Of a stretch of DNA of 64,000 nt, positions 35,165-44,036 are shown in pieces. The notes under the pieces are model-generated. The model made no database searches and was not told the DNA's origin. It saw only the letters and a list, made by a program, of their open reading frames with translations. The stretch's first letter is position 1. The number at the start of each line of letters is the position of its first letter. A program made the position numbers and the translations under genes. Source of the DNA: Aureisphaera galaxeae (GTDB lineage: Bacteria > Bacteroidota > Bacteroidia > Flavobacteriales > Flavobacteriaceae); contig NZ_JAQQTF010000002.1 in assembly GCF_028561275.1 (NCBI RefSeq), forward strand, positions 1,058,521-1,122,520, written 5' to 3'.

Positions 35165-35905
35165 ATGAAAATATTAGTCTGTATAAGCCACGTACCGGAC
35201 ACGACTTCTAAGATCAATTTCACCGACGGAGACACAAAATTCGACACTAATGGAGTGCAATTTGTGATCAATCCTAACGATGAATTTGGACTTACCCGTG
35301 CCATGTGGTTCAAAGAAAAACAAGGAGCCAGTGTGCACGTAGCCAATGTGGGAGGACCTGAAACCGAACCTACCTTACGTAAGGCTTTGGCTATTGGTGC
35401 CGATGAAGCCATTCGCGTAAACACTGTTGCTACCGATGGATATTCTGTTGCTAAGCAATTGGCGAACGTTGTAAAAGAAGGAGGATATGACCTTGTAATT
35501 GGAGGTCGCGAATCTATCGACTACAACGGCGGAATGGTTCCTGGGATGATTGCAAAGCTTACCGGTGCTAACTTCGTTAACACCTGTATTGGTTTGGAGG
35601 TAGACGGATCTACTGCGACCGCAGTGCGTGAAATTGACGGCGGGAAAGAAACCCTTAAAACCGAACTTCCTTTGGTCATCGGAGGGCAAAAAGGATTAGT
35701 TGAAGAGAGTGACCTACGTATTCCTAACATGCGTGGAATTATGCAGGCCAGAAGCAAGCCCCTTCATGTAAAAGAGCCTATCGATGCGGCTGCCGAAACA
35801 CAGACAGCTTCCTTCGAGAAGCCAGCACCTAAGGGAGCTGTGAAGTTGGTAGACAACGTAGACGAACTTGTTAATTTATTACACAACGAAGCAAAAGTGA
35901 TTTAA
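35165..35905 (+). CDS. etfB: electron transfer flavoprotein beta subunit
   Basis: The start is the ATG at 35165 (MKILVCISHVPD), the family's usual N-terminus; the frame is open upstream to 35114, but that extension has no family match. The 246-residue subunit binds AMP and with EtfA accepts electrons from acyl-CoA and other dehydrogenases for transfer to the quinone pool. Typical stretches are TRAMWFKEKQGASVHVANVGG, LVIGGRESIDYNGGMVPGMIAKL and GIMQARSKPL. etfA starts three bases after its stop. A near-consensus -7 element (TATCTTCG) lies about 45 bases upstream. Confidence 0.95.
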   Translation: MKILVCISHVPDTTSKINFTDGDTKFDTNGVQFVINPNDEFGLTRAMWFKEKQGASVHVANVGGPETEPTLRKALAIGADEAIRVNTVATDGYSVAKQLANVVKEGGYDLVIGGRESIDYNGGMVPGMIAKLTGANFVNTCIGLEVDGSTATAVREIDGGKETLKTELPLVIGGQKGLVEESDLRIPNMRGIMQARSKPLHVKEPIDAAAETQTASFEKPAPKGAVKLVDNVDELVNLLHNEAKVI

Positions 35906-35908
35906 GAT

Positions 35909-36871
35909 ATGTCTGTACTAGTATATGCCGAATCCGAAAACGGAAAATTCAAAAAAATAGCCCACGAAGCTGTTTCTTATGCCAAAGGAATTGCAGATAT
36001 GATGGGAACCCAAGTAACCGCAGTAACCATTAATGCTGGAGACACTTCCGAATTGGGAAATTACGGAGCTTCTAAAGTATTGGAAATTGCCAATGACGGC
36101 CTATCTTCTTTCGATGCCGAAGGATATGCCGATGCAGTAGCCCATGCAGCCAAAAATGAAGGTGCAGAAGTAGTTGTACTTACTTCCAGTGCCGACGGAA
36201 AATTTATGGCCCCTCTAGTAGCTGTAAATTTGGAAGCAGGTTATGTTCCTAATGTAACCGAATTGCCTTCCAGTACCGCTCCTTTCAAAGTAAAGCACAG
36301 TGTGTACACCAATAAGGCGTTTTCCCATACCGAAATCAATACCGCTACCAAAGTGGTTGGACTTGCTAAAAATGCTTACGGAGTTAAAGAAAATGCGACC
36401 AGCGCTGCTTCGGAAAGTTTTGCTCCTTCTATAAACAAAGGAAACGTAGAAGTGGTTTCTGTTGACAAGGCAACCGACAAGGTGACCATTGCCGATGCAG
36501 AAATTGTGGTTTCTGGAGGACGCGGACTAAAAGGGCCCGAAAACTGGGGATTGATCGAAGATTTAGCACAAACCCTAGGAGCCGCTACCGCTTGTTCTAA
36601 ACCTGTGAGTGATATGGGATGGAGACCACACAGTGAGCACGTAGGACAAACCGGTAAACCTGTAGCTTCTACCTTATATATAGCTATCGGAATTAGCGGT
36701 GCGATCCAGCACTTGGCAGGAATCAACTCTTCTAAAGTAAAAGTGGTAATCAACAACGATCCAGAAGCACCTTTCTTTAAAGCTGCGGACTACGGAATCG
36801 TTGGAGATGCCTTTGAAGTGGTTCCTCAACTCACCGAAAAATTAAAAGCTTTTAAAGCTCAAAACGCATAA
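35909..36871 (+). CDS. etfA: electron transfer flavoprotein alpha subunit
   Basis: A 320-residue subunit carries the FAD of the heterodimer. The C-terminal FAD-binding signature is clear: VVSGGRGLKGPENWGLIEDLA, then ACSKPVSDMGWRPHSEHVGQTGKPV and YIAIGISGAIQHLAG, followed by INNDPEAPFFKAADYGIVGD. The length fits the family. It lies three bases after etfB and before a terminator, so the pair is a two-gene operon. It probably links fatty-acid and amino-acid oxidation to the respiratory chain; the ETF dehydrogenase is not in the window. Confidence 0.96.
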   Translation: MSVLVYAESENGKFKKIAHEAVSYAKGIADMMGTQVTAVTINAGDTSELGNYGASKVLEIANDGLSSFDAEGYADAVAHAAKNEGAEVVVLTSSADGKFMAPLVAVNLEAGYVPNVTELPSSTAPFKVKHSVYTNKAFSHTEINTATKVVGLAKNAYGVKENATSAASESFAPSINKGNVEVVSVDKATDKVTIADAEIVVSGGRGLKGPENWGLIEDLAQTLGAATACSKPVSDMGWRPHSEHVGQTGKPVASTLYIAIGISGAIQHLAGINSSKVKVVINNDPEAPFFKAADYGIVGDAFEVVPQLTEKLKAFKAQNA

Positions 36872-36893
36872 TTTTTTAGTATTTTGTGCCTTG

Positions 36894-36942
36894 AAAAAGG
36901 GCTGTTTAAATAGGTAAAACCCTTGTTTAAACAGCCTTTTTA
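36894..36942 (+). terminator. rho-independent terminator of etfBA
   Basis: AAAAGGGCTGTTTAAA pairs with TTTAAACAGCCTTTT, with one bulged G, followed by a short T run. It lies 22 bases after the etfA stop. Confidence 0.88.
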
Positions 36943-36968
36943 CGTACCACTAAGCAATCTTTGGATGT

Positions 36969-37595
36969 ATGAGCCTCATTAGACTTAATATAAAAGGTAT
37001 TTCGTATAGCCAGACACAAAATGGAGCCTACGCCCTCATTCTTAGCGAAGAAGAAGGTGAAAGAAAGCTTCCTATTGTGATCGGTGCATTTGAAGCACAA
37101 TCCATCGCTATTGCTTTGGAAAAGGAGATTAAACCTCCCAGACCCCTTACCCACGACCTTTTCAAAAACTTTTCAGATCGGTTCGAAATCGTCGTTAAGC
37201 AGGTCATTATTCACAAATTGGTAGATGGAGTTTTCTACTCCAGCATTATTTGCGAAAGGGATGGCATTGAAGAAATCATCGATGCCAGAACTAGTGACGC
37301 CATTGCATTGGCACTGCGGTTTAAAGCTCCTATCTTCACCTACAAAGCCATTCTGGACCAAGCAGGGATCTATCTTAAAACACCTTCCAAAGACGAAAGC
37401 CAACTCTCCGAACGTGAGGAAGAGGTGATCGAAGGTCTTTTGTCTGAAGACGAAAAAGAACCGGTTCGTGTGGTTTCCGAAGATTTCACCAAATATTCCC
37501 TAAAAGAACTCAATCAGATGCTCGATGAAGCAGTCGCACAGGAAAACTACGAACGCGCTGCTGCCATTAGAGACGAGATATCCAAACGCCACTAA
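36969..37595 (+). CDS. bifunctional nuclease (BFN/DUF151) family protein with UVR motif
   Basis: A 208-residue protein has an N-terminal BFN/DUF151 domain (about 1-130: QNGAYALILSEEEGERKLPIVIGAFEAQSIAIAL, RPLTHDLFKNF, DARTSDAIALALRF). A C-terminal UVR motif follows (about 172-205: SLKELNQMLDEAVAQENYERAAAIRDEI), the helical hairpin seen in UvrB and UvrC. Plant relatives of the BFN domain have been described as nucleases; the bacterial role is unsettled. The combination is regular in Bacteroidota and points to a role with DNA or partner proteins. The nucleoside transporter gene starts 10 bases after its stop, so both are probably co-transcribed. Confidence 0.9.
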   Translation: MSLIRLNIKGISYSQTQNGAYALILSEEEGERKLPIVIGAFEAQSIAIALEKEIKPPRPLTHDLFKNFSDRFEIVVKQVIIHKLVDGVFYSSIICERDGIEEIIDARTSDAIALALRFKAPIFTYKAILDQAGIYLKTPSKDESQLSEREEEVIEGLLSEDEKEPVRVVSEDFTKYSLKELNQMLDEAVAQENYERAAAIRDEISKRH

Positions 37596-37605
37596 TAGCC
37601 TGCCT

Positions 37606-39639
37606 ATGCGCAAATCTATTTTTCTAAGCCTTTTCCTATTATTATCGGTAAGTCTATTTTCTCAAAATCTTGAAAAAACCTGGAATTTTTCAAGCATTAG
37701 CGATGCCCAAGGCAATTCACTTTTTTCCATTAATGAAGAAGCCGACCATTTTACCCTAGACAACGGAACGTTCTTTTATAGCTTGGAAGCTAAGGATAGT
37801 TTGAAAGCCTCAGGAGACTATATAATTCAGAATAACCTTTTGGTGTTGTTTTATAATCAACCAAAAGACACTATTCGCAGGTACCGCATTACGCAATCTA
37901 CAGATAGTACACTTATTTTTACTGAGAATACTATTTCCTACGCCTTCACAACAAAACAGAAAAGAACTGGAGCTAGAGGAGATATAAAGGTAGGAGATTG
38001 GCAATTACACACCCATGAGGTGTACGAAGAATACCCAGATTCAATTCAACAGAAAGTCGAGTTCGAAAAAGGCAAGGAGTCGCTTTCACTCAATGAGGAT
38101 GGATCCTATACCTCCTACCTAAACGGCGCTTTCACGGAAGGTTTCTGGTTACAAAACAACAACCTTATTGTTTTTAAACAGAAGACCCCCAATGCAATAG
38201 ATGTGTACTACGAAATCGTAGACATTTCTAATGATGCCTTAAGTCTTAAAAAAGGAGATACTGTTTTCACTTTCATTAACGAAAGCCATTCGGATTACTT
38301 TGTAAGCGAGGTAACCGCTGATGAAATAATTGAAAGCAAAGGATTTAGCATCAATAGCATTTGGCGTGGTCTCTTGGGAATGCTTTCCCTCATATTCATC
38401 GCCTTCATTTTTAGTGCGAATAGAAAAGGAATTAATTGGAAAACCGTAGGAATTGGATTGGCATTTCAATTGGTCATTGCCATTGGGGTATTAAAAGTAC
38501 CTTTTATACAAGGAATTTTTGAAGGAGTTGGAAAAGTATTCGTTAAGATTCTCGATTTCACCCGATCCGGAAGTGAGTTTCTTTTCAGCGGAGTAATGGA
38601 TGTAAACTCCTATGGATTTATTTTCGCATTTCAGGTATTACCTACCATCCTATTTTTCTCGGCACTTACTTCTGTACTGTTCTATCTAGGGATTATACAA
38701 AAAATCGTAAAGGCCTTTGGATGGCTACTTTCCAAGCTTTTGAAAATTTCGGGAGCAGAAAGTTTGAGTGTTGCCGGAAATATTTTCCTAGGACAAACCG
38801 AAGCTCCTTTGTTAATCAAAGCCTATCTGGAAAAGATGAACAAATCTGAAATCCTTTTGGTGATGATTGGCGGGATGGCCACTGTAGCCGGAGCCGTACT
38901 TGCTGCCTATATTGGATTTCTAGGAGGTGACGATCCCGAGTTACGATTGGTATTTGCTAAACACTTATTGGCCGCTTCCGTTATGGCGGCACCCGGAGCT
39001 ATTGTCATTTCAAAAATATTATATCCACAAACCGAAGAAATCAATACCGACGTACGCGTCTCTACCGATAAAATAGGAAGCAATCTGTTAGATGCTATCG
39101 CTAATGGCACTACAGAAGGTCTTAGACTGGCAGTAAACGTAGGAGCCATGCTATTGGTGTTCGTAGCGTTCATTGCCATGATTAATGGTATTTTGGGCTG
39201 GATTGGCGATGTTACCTCTTTAAACGAAACGATCGCGGCTGCTACATCCTATGGCGGCTTATCCCTAGAGTTTTTGTTAGGGCATATTTTCGCCCCTCTC
39301 ATGTGGCTTATCGGTGTCCCTTCAGAAGATATGATGATGATGGGGCAATTATTGGGGATAAAACTGGTTGCCAGTGAGTTTGTCGGATACATTCAGCTAG
39401 CCGACTTAAAAAACCCAGCCAATGCCATTCACCTCAACTATCAAAAATCCGTGATCATGGCGACCTATATGCTATGTGGCTTTGCCAATTTTGCTTCCAT
39501 CGGAATCCAAATTGGAGGAATTGGGTCGTTGGCACCTGGGCAGCGTAAATTGCTTTCCAAATTCGGGATGCGTGCGTTATTGGGAGGTTCTATTGCTTCC
39601 CTTATTTCCGCGACTATTGCTGGGATGATAATTGGTTAA
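37606..39639 (+). CDS. Na+-dependent nucleoside transporter (CNT family) with periplasmic lipocalin-like front end
   Basis: The start is the ATG at 37606, which begins a signal peptide (to LFSQ); the open upstream extension overlaps the preceding gene. Of the 677 residues, about 20-240 form two lipocalin-like repeats (blocks such as DNGTFFYSLE ... SGDYIIQNNLLVLFY and EDGSYTSYLNGAFTEGFWLQNNNLIVF). Residues about 255-677 are a CNT-type transporter with the family motifs NIFLGQTEAPLLIKAYL and NFASIGIQIGGIGSLAPG. The transporter imports nucleosides with a cation gradient. The periplasmic repeats might collect substrate near the transporter; this is inference. It lies 10 bases after the BFN gene and 85 bases before thyA, so nucleoside uptake and thymidylate synthesis are adjacent. 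Confidence 0.9.
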   Translation: MRKSIFLSLFLLLSVSLFSQNLEKTWNFSSISDAQGNSLFSINEEADHFTLDNGTFFYSLEAKDSLKASGDYIIQNNLLVLFYNQPKDTIRRYRITQSTDSTLIFTENTISYAFTTKQKRTGARGDIKVGDWQLHTHEVYEEYPDSIQQKVEFEKGKESLSLNEDGSYTSYLNGAFTEGFWLQNNNLIVFKQKTPNAIDVYYEIVDISNDALSLKKGDTVFTFINESHSDYFVSEVTADEIIESKGFSINSIWRGLLGMLSLIFIAFIFSANRKGINWKTVGIGLAFQLVIAIGVLKVPFIQGIFEGVGKVFVKILDFTRSGSEFLFSGVMDVNSYGFIFAFQVLPTILFFSALTSVLFYLGIIQKIVKAFGWLLSKLLKISGAESLSVAGNIFLGQTEAPLLIKAYLEKMNKSEILLVMIGGMATVAGAVLAAYIGFLGGDDPELRLVFAKHLLAASVMAAPGAIVISKILYPQTEEINTDVRVSTDKIGSNLLDAIANGTTEGLRLAVNVGAMLLVFVAFIAMINGILGWIGDVTSLNETIAAATSYGGLSLEFLLGHIFAPLMWLIGVPSEDMMMMGQLLGIKLVASEFVGYIQLADLKNPANAIHLNYQKSVIMATYMLCGFANFASIGIQIGGIGSLAPGQRKLLSKFGMRALLGGSIASLISATIAGMIIG

Positions 39640-39724
39640 TAACTTTTCTAATAAAAGTCTTCTTTTTACGTTTTAGAAATCGGTGTAGTTTTCTACATTT
39701 ATCCATCTAATTATTTGATTGAAG

Positions 39725-40549
39725 ATGAAGCAATACCATGACCTTGTTACCCATGTGTTAGAACACGGAAATGAAAAGAGCGACCGTACGGGAACCGGCA
39801 CCAAAAGTGTATTCGGCTACCAAATGCGTTTCGATCTCAGTGAAGGATTTCCAATGGTAACCACCAAAAAACTCCACTTAAAATCCATTGTTTATGAATT
39901 GCTATGGTTCCTGAAAGGAGATACCAACGTACAATACCTTCAGGAAAATGGGGTTCGTATTTGGAATGAGTGGGCCGATGAAAATGGAGATTTGGGGCCA
40001 GTCTATGGCCACCAATGGAGAAATTGGAACAGTGAGGAGATTGATCAGATAAAAGATGTTATCGAAACATTGAAAAATAATCCAGACAGTCGCCGTATGT
40101 TGGTAAGCGCTTGGAATCCTAGCGTAATGCCGGATACGAGCAAACCGTTTTCTGAAAATGTGGCTAACGGGAAAGCTGCTTTGCCTCCCTGCCATGCCTT
40201 CTTTCAGTTTTATGTAGCCGACGGCAAACTGTCCTGTCAGCTATACCAAAGAAGCGCCGATATTTTCTTGGGAGTACCCTTTAATATTGCTTCTTATGCC
40301 CTTTTCACCATGATGATGGCTCAAGTATGTGGATACGAAGCCGGGGACTTTATCCATACCTTTGGAGATGCCCATATTTACAGTAACCACATGGAACAAT
40401 TGGAGTTACAATTATCTCGTGAACCTCGCCCCTTGCCAAAAATGTTGCTTAATCCAGAAGTAAAGGATATATTTGGCTTCACTTTTGATGACTTTAAACT
40501 TGTTGACTACAACCCACACCCTCACATAAAAGGAGTTGTAGCCGTTTAA
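39725..40549 (+). CDS. thyA: thymidylate synthase
   Basis: The start is the ATG at 39725 ([12 protein letters not shown]); an in-frame TTG two codons earlier is less likely. The 274-residue enzyme methylates dUMP to dTMP with methylene-tetrahydrofolate. Visible motifs are the phosphate-binding arginine segment ([12 protein letters not shown]), the catalytic Cys in [29 protein letters not shown] and the C-terminal [10 protein letters not shown]. It stands 85 bases after the nucleoside transporter gene and close to folA (45632), whose product regenerates the folate used here. Confidence 0.97.
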   Translation: MKQYHDLVTHVLEHGNEKSDRTGTGTKSVFGYQMRFDLSEGFPMVTTKKLHLKSIVYELLWFLKGDTNVQYLQENGVRIWNEWADENGDLGPVYGHQWRNWNSEEIDQIKDVIETLKNNPDSRRMLVSAWNPSVMPDTSKPFSENVANGKAALPPCHAFFQFYVADGKLSCQLYQRSADIFLGVPFNIASYALFTMMMAQVCGYEAGDFIHTFGDAHIYSNHMEQLELQLSREPRPLPKMLLNPEVKDIFGFTFDDFKLVDYNPHPHIKGVVAV

Positions 40550-40564
40550 ACTAAAACCTAACTT

Positions 40565-40996
40565 ATGAAAAAATTGCTTTTTATTGCCTGTCTTTTTGTG
40601 TCTACTATTGGCGTTTCCCAAGAATGGGGTTCGGTAAATAGAAATACCGTAACCATGAAGGAAGTAGCTCCTGTTTGGCCAGGTTGCGAATCGAAAAAAG
40701 GAGCGGGCATCAATGCTTGTTTTAAGCAAAAATTGGCCAATCATATTGCCAAAAACTTCAAGTACCCAGGAGAAGCGTATAAGCAGAACCAACAAGGTAG
40801 AGTGATTGTAGAATTCTACATCACCGAACAGGGAACCGTAGATATTAAAAAAGTTACCGGTGGAACCCTATTGCTTCAAGAAGAAGCCCGAAGAAACATT
40901 AACCTCATTCCTAAAATGAGTAAATCGGGAAGGCTTGCTGGTAAACCAAGAGCCATAAAATACACCGTACCCATTACCTTTAAGACGGGGAAATAG
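40565..40996 (+). CDS. TonB-C-like periplasmic protein
   Basis: A 143-residue protein has a signal peptide (to GVSQ) and a C-terminal domain (about 40-143) resembling the TonB C-terminal domain: VAPVWPGCESKKG, KNFKYPGEAYKQNQQGRVIVEFYITEQGTVDIKKVTGG, then ARRNINLIPKMSKSGRLAGKPRAIKYTVPITFK. It has no Pro-rich linker or N-terminal membrane anchor, so it is not a classical TonB. Two-Cys spacing in PGCESKKGAGINAC is shared with the next gene. It starts 15 bases after thyA, with which it may be co-transcribed. Confidence 0.75.
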   Translation: MKKLLFIACLFVSTIGVSQEWGSVNRNTVTMKEVAPVWPGCESKKGAGINACFKQKLANHIAKNFKYPGEAYKQNQQGRVIVEFYITEQGTVDIKKVTGGTLLLQEEARRNINLIPKMSKSGRLAGKPRAIKYTVPITFKTGK

Positions 40997-41013
40997 TACG
41001 AGACGATAACTGG

Positions 41014-41037
41014 AAGTGCCAATTTAAATTGGCACTT
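41014..41037. terminator. terminator between the two TonB-C-like genes
   Basis: A perfect 24-base palindrome AAGTGCCAATTT/AAATTGGCACTT is followed by seven T residues on the plus strand. It ends the thyA-TonB-C transcript. Confidence 0.9.
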
Positions 41038-41057
41038 TTTTTGTGCCTTCTTGTAAA

Positions 41058-41513
41058 ATGACCACCCAGATGAAAGCTGCATTTTTACTCACCTTTTCCC
41101 TATTACTATTGCATATTGGGCATGCGCAAGAAGCAAACAATAACAATAAGCCTACAATCGTGAAGGTTCCTTTTTCGACCGTCGAAATAAGCCCTGTTTA
41201 TCCAGGGTGCAAGGGATCCACAAATGAAGCGATAAAAAAATGCACCCAGGAAAGCATCCGTTCCTTTTTACTGGCCCATTTCAATCAGGAACTACTCAAG
41301 CATCGAAACAAGAGATTGGGCATCCATTTTCTAATTACAAGCTCAGGGGCAATTACGGATATTTCCGCCACGATCCCACATAAATATCTGGAGGAAGAGA
41401 TCATCCGAATCGTGTCTCTCCTACCGAATATGGAACCCGGGGAAAGAAGAGGCGAAAAAGTAGGTGTTTTATACGGTACAATTTTAGACTATTCCGAAAG
41501 GGAGAAGTCTTAA
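41058..41513 (+). CDS. second TonB-C-like periplasmic protein
   Basis: A diverged paralogue of the preceding gene. It starts with ATG at 41058 or, equally plausibly, at 41070 directly before the signal peptide (MKAAFLLTFSLLLLHIGHAQ). The mature part repeats the family layout: VEISPVYPGCKGSTNEAIKKC near 58-78, HRNKRLGIHFLITSSGAITDIS, and a C-terminal EIIRIVSLLPNMEPGERRGEKVG. The two-Cys pair with similar spacing and the PVxPGC start are kept. It lies behind a strong terminator, so it has its own promoter. No partner receptor is visible nearby. Confidence 0.65.
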   Translation: MTTQMKAAFLLTFSLLLLHIGHAQEANNNNKPTIVKVPFSTVEISPVYPGCKGSTNEAIKKCTQESIRSFLLAHFNQELLKHRNKRLGIHFLITSSGAITDISATIPHKYLEEEIIRIVSLLPNMEPGERRGEKVGVLYGTILDYSEREKS

Positions 41514-41585
41514 CATCTCTTAAACAGGTACAGCGATAAGATTTCGTATCTTTAAAGAGTCGACTCCAATGTTGACACTTTTTTC

Positions 41586-42746
41586 ATGATATCAACCCAA
41601 AACTTAGTTTCCCTTTTACTTGAAACACGTCAACGTACCGAGGTGCTTTGTAAGCCCTTGGAAATAGAAGATTACGTGGTGCAACCCATTATAGACGTAT
41701 CCCCTCCCAAATGGCATTTAGGGCATACCACATGGTTTTTTGAAGAGTTTATCCTAACCCGTCACAAACCCAACTACAAGCTATTTCACGAGGATTTCGC
41801 ATTTGTGTTCAACAGTTATTATGAAACCCTGGGAAAGCGCGTTATTCGAAGTGATCGCGGAAACCTATCCCGTCCCGGCGTAACCAAAGTATACGATTAC
41901 AGGCATTATGTTACTAATGAATTGAAGGAGTTTCTTACCGACGGAATTCCCGAAGACTTGGAAGAAGTACTGCTCATTGGTATTCATCACGAAAAGCAGC
42001 ACCAAGAGCTGTTGATGACTGACATAAAATACATTTTGGGGAACAACCCCTTGCTTCCAAAATATAATGACACATTTCTGGAACACGCACAGAAATCAGA
42101 ATCGGCCGATTGGATTTCTATGGAAGAAGGCATATACGAGATAGGGCATGTAGGTTCGGACTTTTGCTATGACAATGAATTGGGAAGACATAAGGTGTAC
42201 TTGCCCGATTACAAAATATGCACCAAAGAGGTCACCAATGCCGAATACGTCGAATTCATTGAAGAAGGCGGCTACCAAGACTTTAATCATTGGCATGCCG
42301 ACGGTTGGGAATGGGTAAAGCTAGAGCAAATTACCCAACCCATGTATTGGCATAAAATTGACGGGGAATGGCATCATTACACCCTGCAGGGATTGCAAAA
42401 ATTAGATCCAAATGCACCCGTTTGCCATGTCTCGTACTACGAAGCCTTTGCCTATGCCCAATGGAAAGGGTATCGCCTTCCAACAGAATTTGAATGGGAA
42501 GCCGCTCAAGCCCAATTTCCTTGGGGACAACGTTGGGAATGGACCGAAAGCGCCTATGTACCCTACCCGGGATATACCAAAGCACCCGGTGCCATTGGGG
42601 AATACAATGGAAAATTCATGGTGAACCAAAAAGTGCTTAGGGGGAGTTCGGTCGTAAGTCCGCCCAAACATATACGACCTACCTACCGAAACTTTTTTCA
42701 ACCCAATCTTCGCTGGCAATATACCGGTATAAGATTGGCCAAATAA
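41586..42746 (+). CDS. egtB: ergothioneine biosynthesis sulfoxide synthase, EgtB type
   Basis: This 386-residue iron enzyme joins a sulfur donor to trimethylhistidine with oxygen in ergothioneine synthesis. The N-terminal DinB_2 domain (about 1-160) carries HLGHTTWFFEEF and the iron motif HHEKQHQELL (HxxxHxE). The C-terminal FGE-sulfatase domain (about 175-386) has MEEGIYEIGHVGSDFCYDNELGRHKVYLPDY, VCHVSYYEAFAYAQWKGYRLPTEFEWEAA and the end RNFFQPNLRWQYTGIRLAK. egtD follows by 16 bases. There is no C-terminal methyltransferase as in OvoA and no SenB-like neighbour, so the ergothioneine route is favoured over ovothiol or selenoneine. No egtA or egtC is present, which suggests cysteine as the sulfur donor; that is inference. 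Confidence 0.9.
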   Translation: MISTQNLVSLLLETRQRTEVLCKPLEIEDYVVQPIIDVSPPKWHLGHTTWFFEEFILTRHKPNYKLFHEDFAFVFNSYYETLGKRVIRSDRGNLSRPGVTKVYDYRHYVTNELKEFLTDGIPEDLEEVLLIGIHHEKQHQELLMTDIKYILGNNPLLPKYNDTFLEHAQKSESADWISMEEGIYEIGHVGSDFCYDNELGRHKVYLPDYKICTKEVTNAEYVEFIEEGGYQDFNHWHADGWEWVKLEQITQPMYWHKIDGEWHHYTLQGLQKLDPNAPVCHVSYYEAFAYAQWKGYRLPTEFEWEAAQAQFPWGQRWEWTESAYVPYPGYTKAPGAIGEYNGKFMVNQKVLRGSSVVSPPKHIRPTYRNFFQPNLRWQYTGIRLAK

Positions 42747-42762
42747 CTACTACAACTCCTCT

Positions 42763-43743
42763 ATGAATCCAACCACCCCAACAATGCTGGACACTGCATT
42801 CAAAAAAGATGTATTCGAAGGCCTCAGCAGCTTTCCGAAGTATCTGTATTCAAAATATATATATGATGCCCAAGGGGACAAGTTGTTTCAAGACATCATG
42901 GCCCTACCGGAATATTACCTCACCAATTGCGAATTCGAAATATTGGATACGCATAAAGGTGAAATAGCCTCCCTTTTTAGAGGTAGTGGCAATGGCTTTG
43001 ATCTTATCGAATTGGGAGCCGGCGACGGACAAAAAACAAAGGTCCTACTCCGTTATTTTGCGGAGAACCAATTTAGTTTTGTGTACAAGCCTATTGATAT
43101 AAGCCAAAATGCCATAGATGATCTTACGGCTTCCCTGGCCCAAGAACTTCCCTCGGTACAAGTAGATCCTGAAAAAGGGATGTATTTCGAGGTATTGAAT
43201 CGCATTAAGCAATACAACGAACGGAAAAAGGTACTGATGGTATTGGGTTCTAACATCGGAAATTTACTGCATCCAAAGGCCATTGAATTTTTAAGCAAGT
43301 TGAAAGATGCCATGAATCCTGGTGATCTCTTGTTCATGGGGTTCGATCAGAAAAAGGACCCGCAGACCATTTTAGATGCCTATAACGATCCGACAGGGGT
43401 AACAGCCGACTTCAATAAAAACCTACTTCATCGAATCAATAAGGAACTGGACGGTAACTTCGATACGGATGCCTTCAAGCATTGGGAAGTATATGACCCC
43501 GAAACAGGAACGGCCAAAAGTTATTTGGTCGCAACCCAAGCCATGCAAGTTCGTATTGAGGCGTTGGACTTAACCATCGATTTTGATCCTTGGGAAACCA
43601 TTCATACTGAAATTTCCCAGAAATATGACGACAAAGTAGTAGCATGGTTGGCCAATGAATCGGGATTGGAAATTGAAACCTTCTTTTCCGACGCCAAAGG
43701 ATATTATAAAAACTATGTGTTTCGAAGAAAGGAGCACGAATAA
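42763..43743 (+). CDS. egtD: L-histidine N-alpha-methyltransferase
   Basis: The 326-residue SAM-dependent enzyme trimethylates histidine to hercynine, the substrate of EgtB. The SAM site is LIELGAGDGQKTKVLLRYF near 85-103. Further family stretches are SKYIYDAQGDKLFQDIMALPEYYLTNCEFEIL, VLMVLGSNIGNLLHP and LLFMGFDQKKDPQ. The length fits the EgtD family. It lies 16 bases after egtB and 10 bases before the DUF427 gene, all in one direction, so the three are an operon. Confidence 0.93.
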   Translation: MNPTTPTMLDTAFKKDVFEGLSSFPKYLYSKYIYDAQGDKLFQDIMALPEYYLTNCEFEILDTHKGEIASLFRGSGNGFDLIELGAGDGQKTKVLLRYFAENQFSFVYKPIDISQNAIDDLTASLAQELPSVQVDPEKGMYFEVLNRIKQYNERKKVLMVLGSNIGNLLHPKAIEFLSKLKDAMNPGDLLFMGFDQKKDPQTILDAYNDPTGVTADFNKNLLHRINKELDGNFDTDAFKHWEVYDPETGTAKSYLVATQAMQVRIEALDLTIDFDPWETIHTEISQKYDDKVVAWLANESGLEIETFFSDAKGYYKNYVFRRKEHE

Positions 43744-43753
43744 ACTGTGAAAA

Positions 43754-44035
43754 ATGAAAGCAATTTGGAATGGTCAGGTCCTGGCCGAAAGTAACGATAC
43801 TGTGGTAGTGGAAAACAATCATTATTTCCCTGCCAATAGCATAAACAAGGAATATTTCAAAAACAGTGACACGCATACGGTTTGCCCATGGAAGGGACAG
43901 GCATCCTACTATTCGCTGGAAGTGGAAGGACAAACCAACGCGGATGCTGCTTGGTACTATCCCGAAACTTCACATGCCGCCAAACCCATTGAAGGGTACG
44001 TAGCTTTTTGGCGCGGTGTGGAAGTTGTTGAATAA
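43754..44035 (+). CDS. DUF427 domain protein
   Basis: A 93-residue single-domain protein. The family layout is recognisable: MKAIWNGQVLAESNDTVVVENNHYFP, then HTVCPWKGQASYYSLEVEG and AWYYPETSHAAKPIEGYVAFWRGVEV. DUF427 proteins have a small beta-sandwich-like fold and no assigned activity. The gene is ten bases after egtD and its stop is one base from the convergent stop of the PLP-enzyme gene. Its conserved WKG and AWYYP stretches could bind a small ligand. Position next to egtBD suggests, but does not show, a role in ergothioneine metabolism. Confidence 0.88.
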   Translation: MKAIWNGQVLAESNDTVVVENNHYFPANSINKEYFKNSDTHTVCPWKGQASYYSLEVEGQTNADAAWYYPETSHAAKPIEGYVAFWRGVEVVE

Positions 44036-44036
44036 G

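Noticed and set aside
41586..43743. Ovothiol (OvoA) or selenoneine (SenA/SenB) pathway instead of ergothioneine
   Set aside because: The synthase lacks the C-terminal methyltransferase of OvoA, a separate EgtD is present, and no SenB-like glycosyltransferase is nearby.
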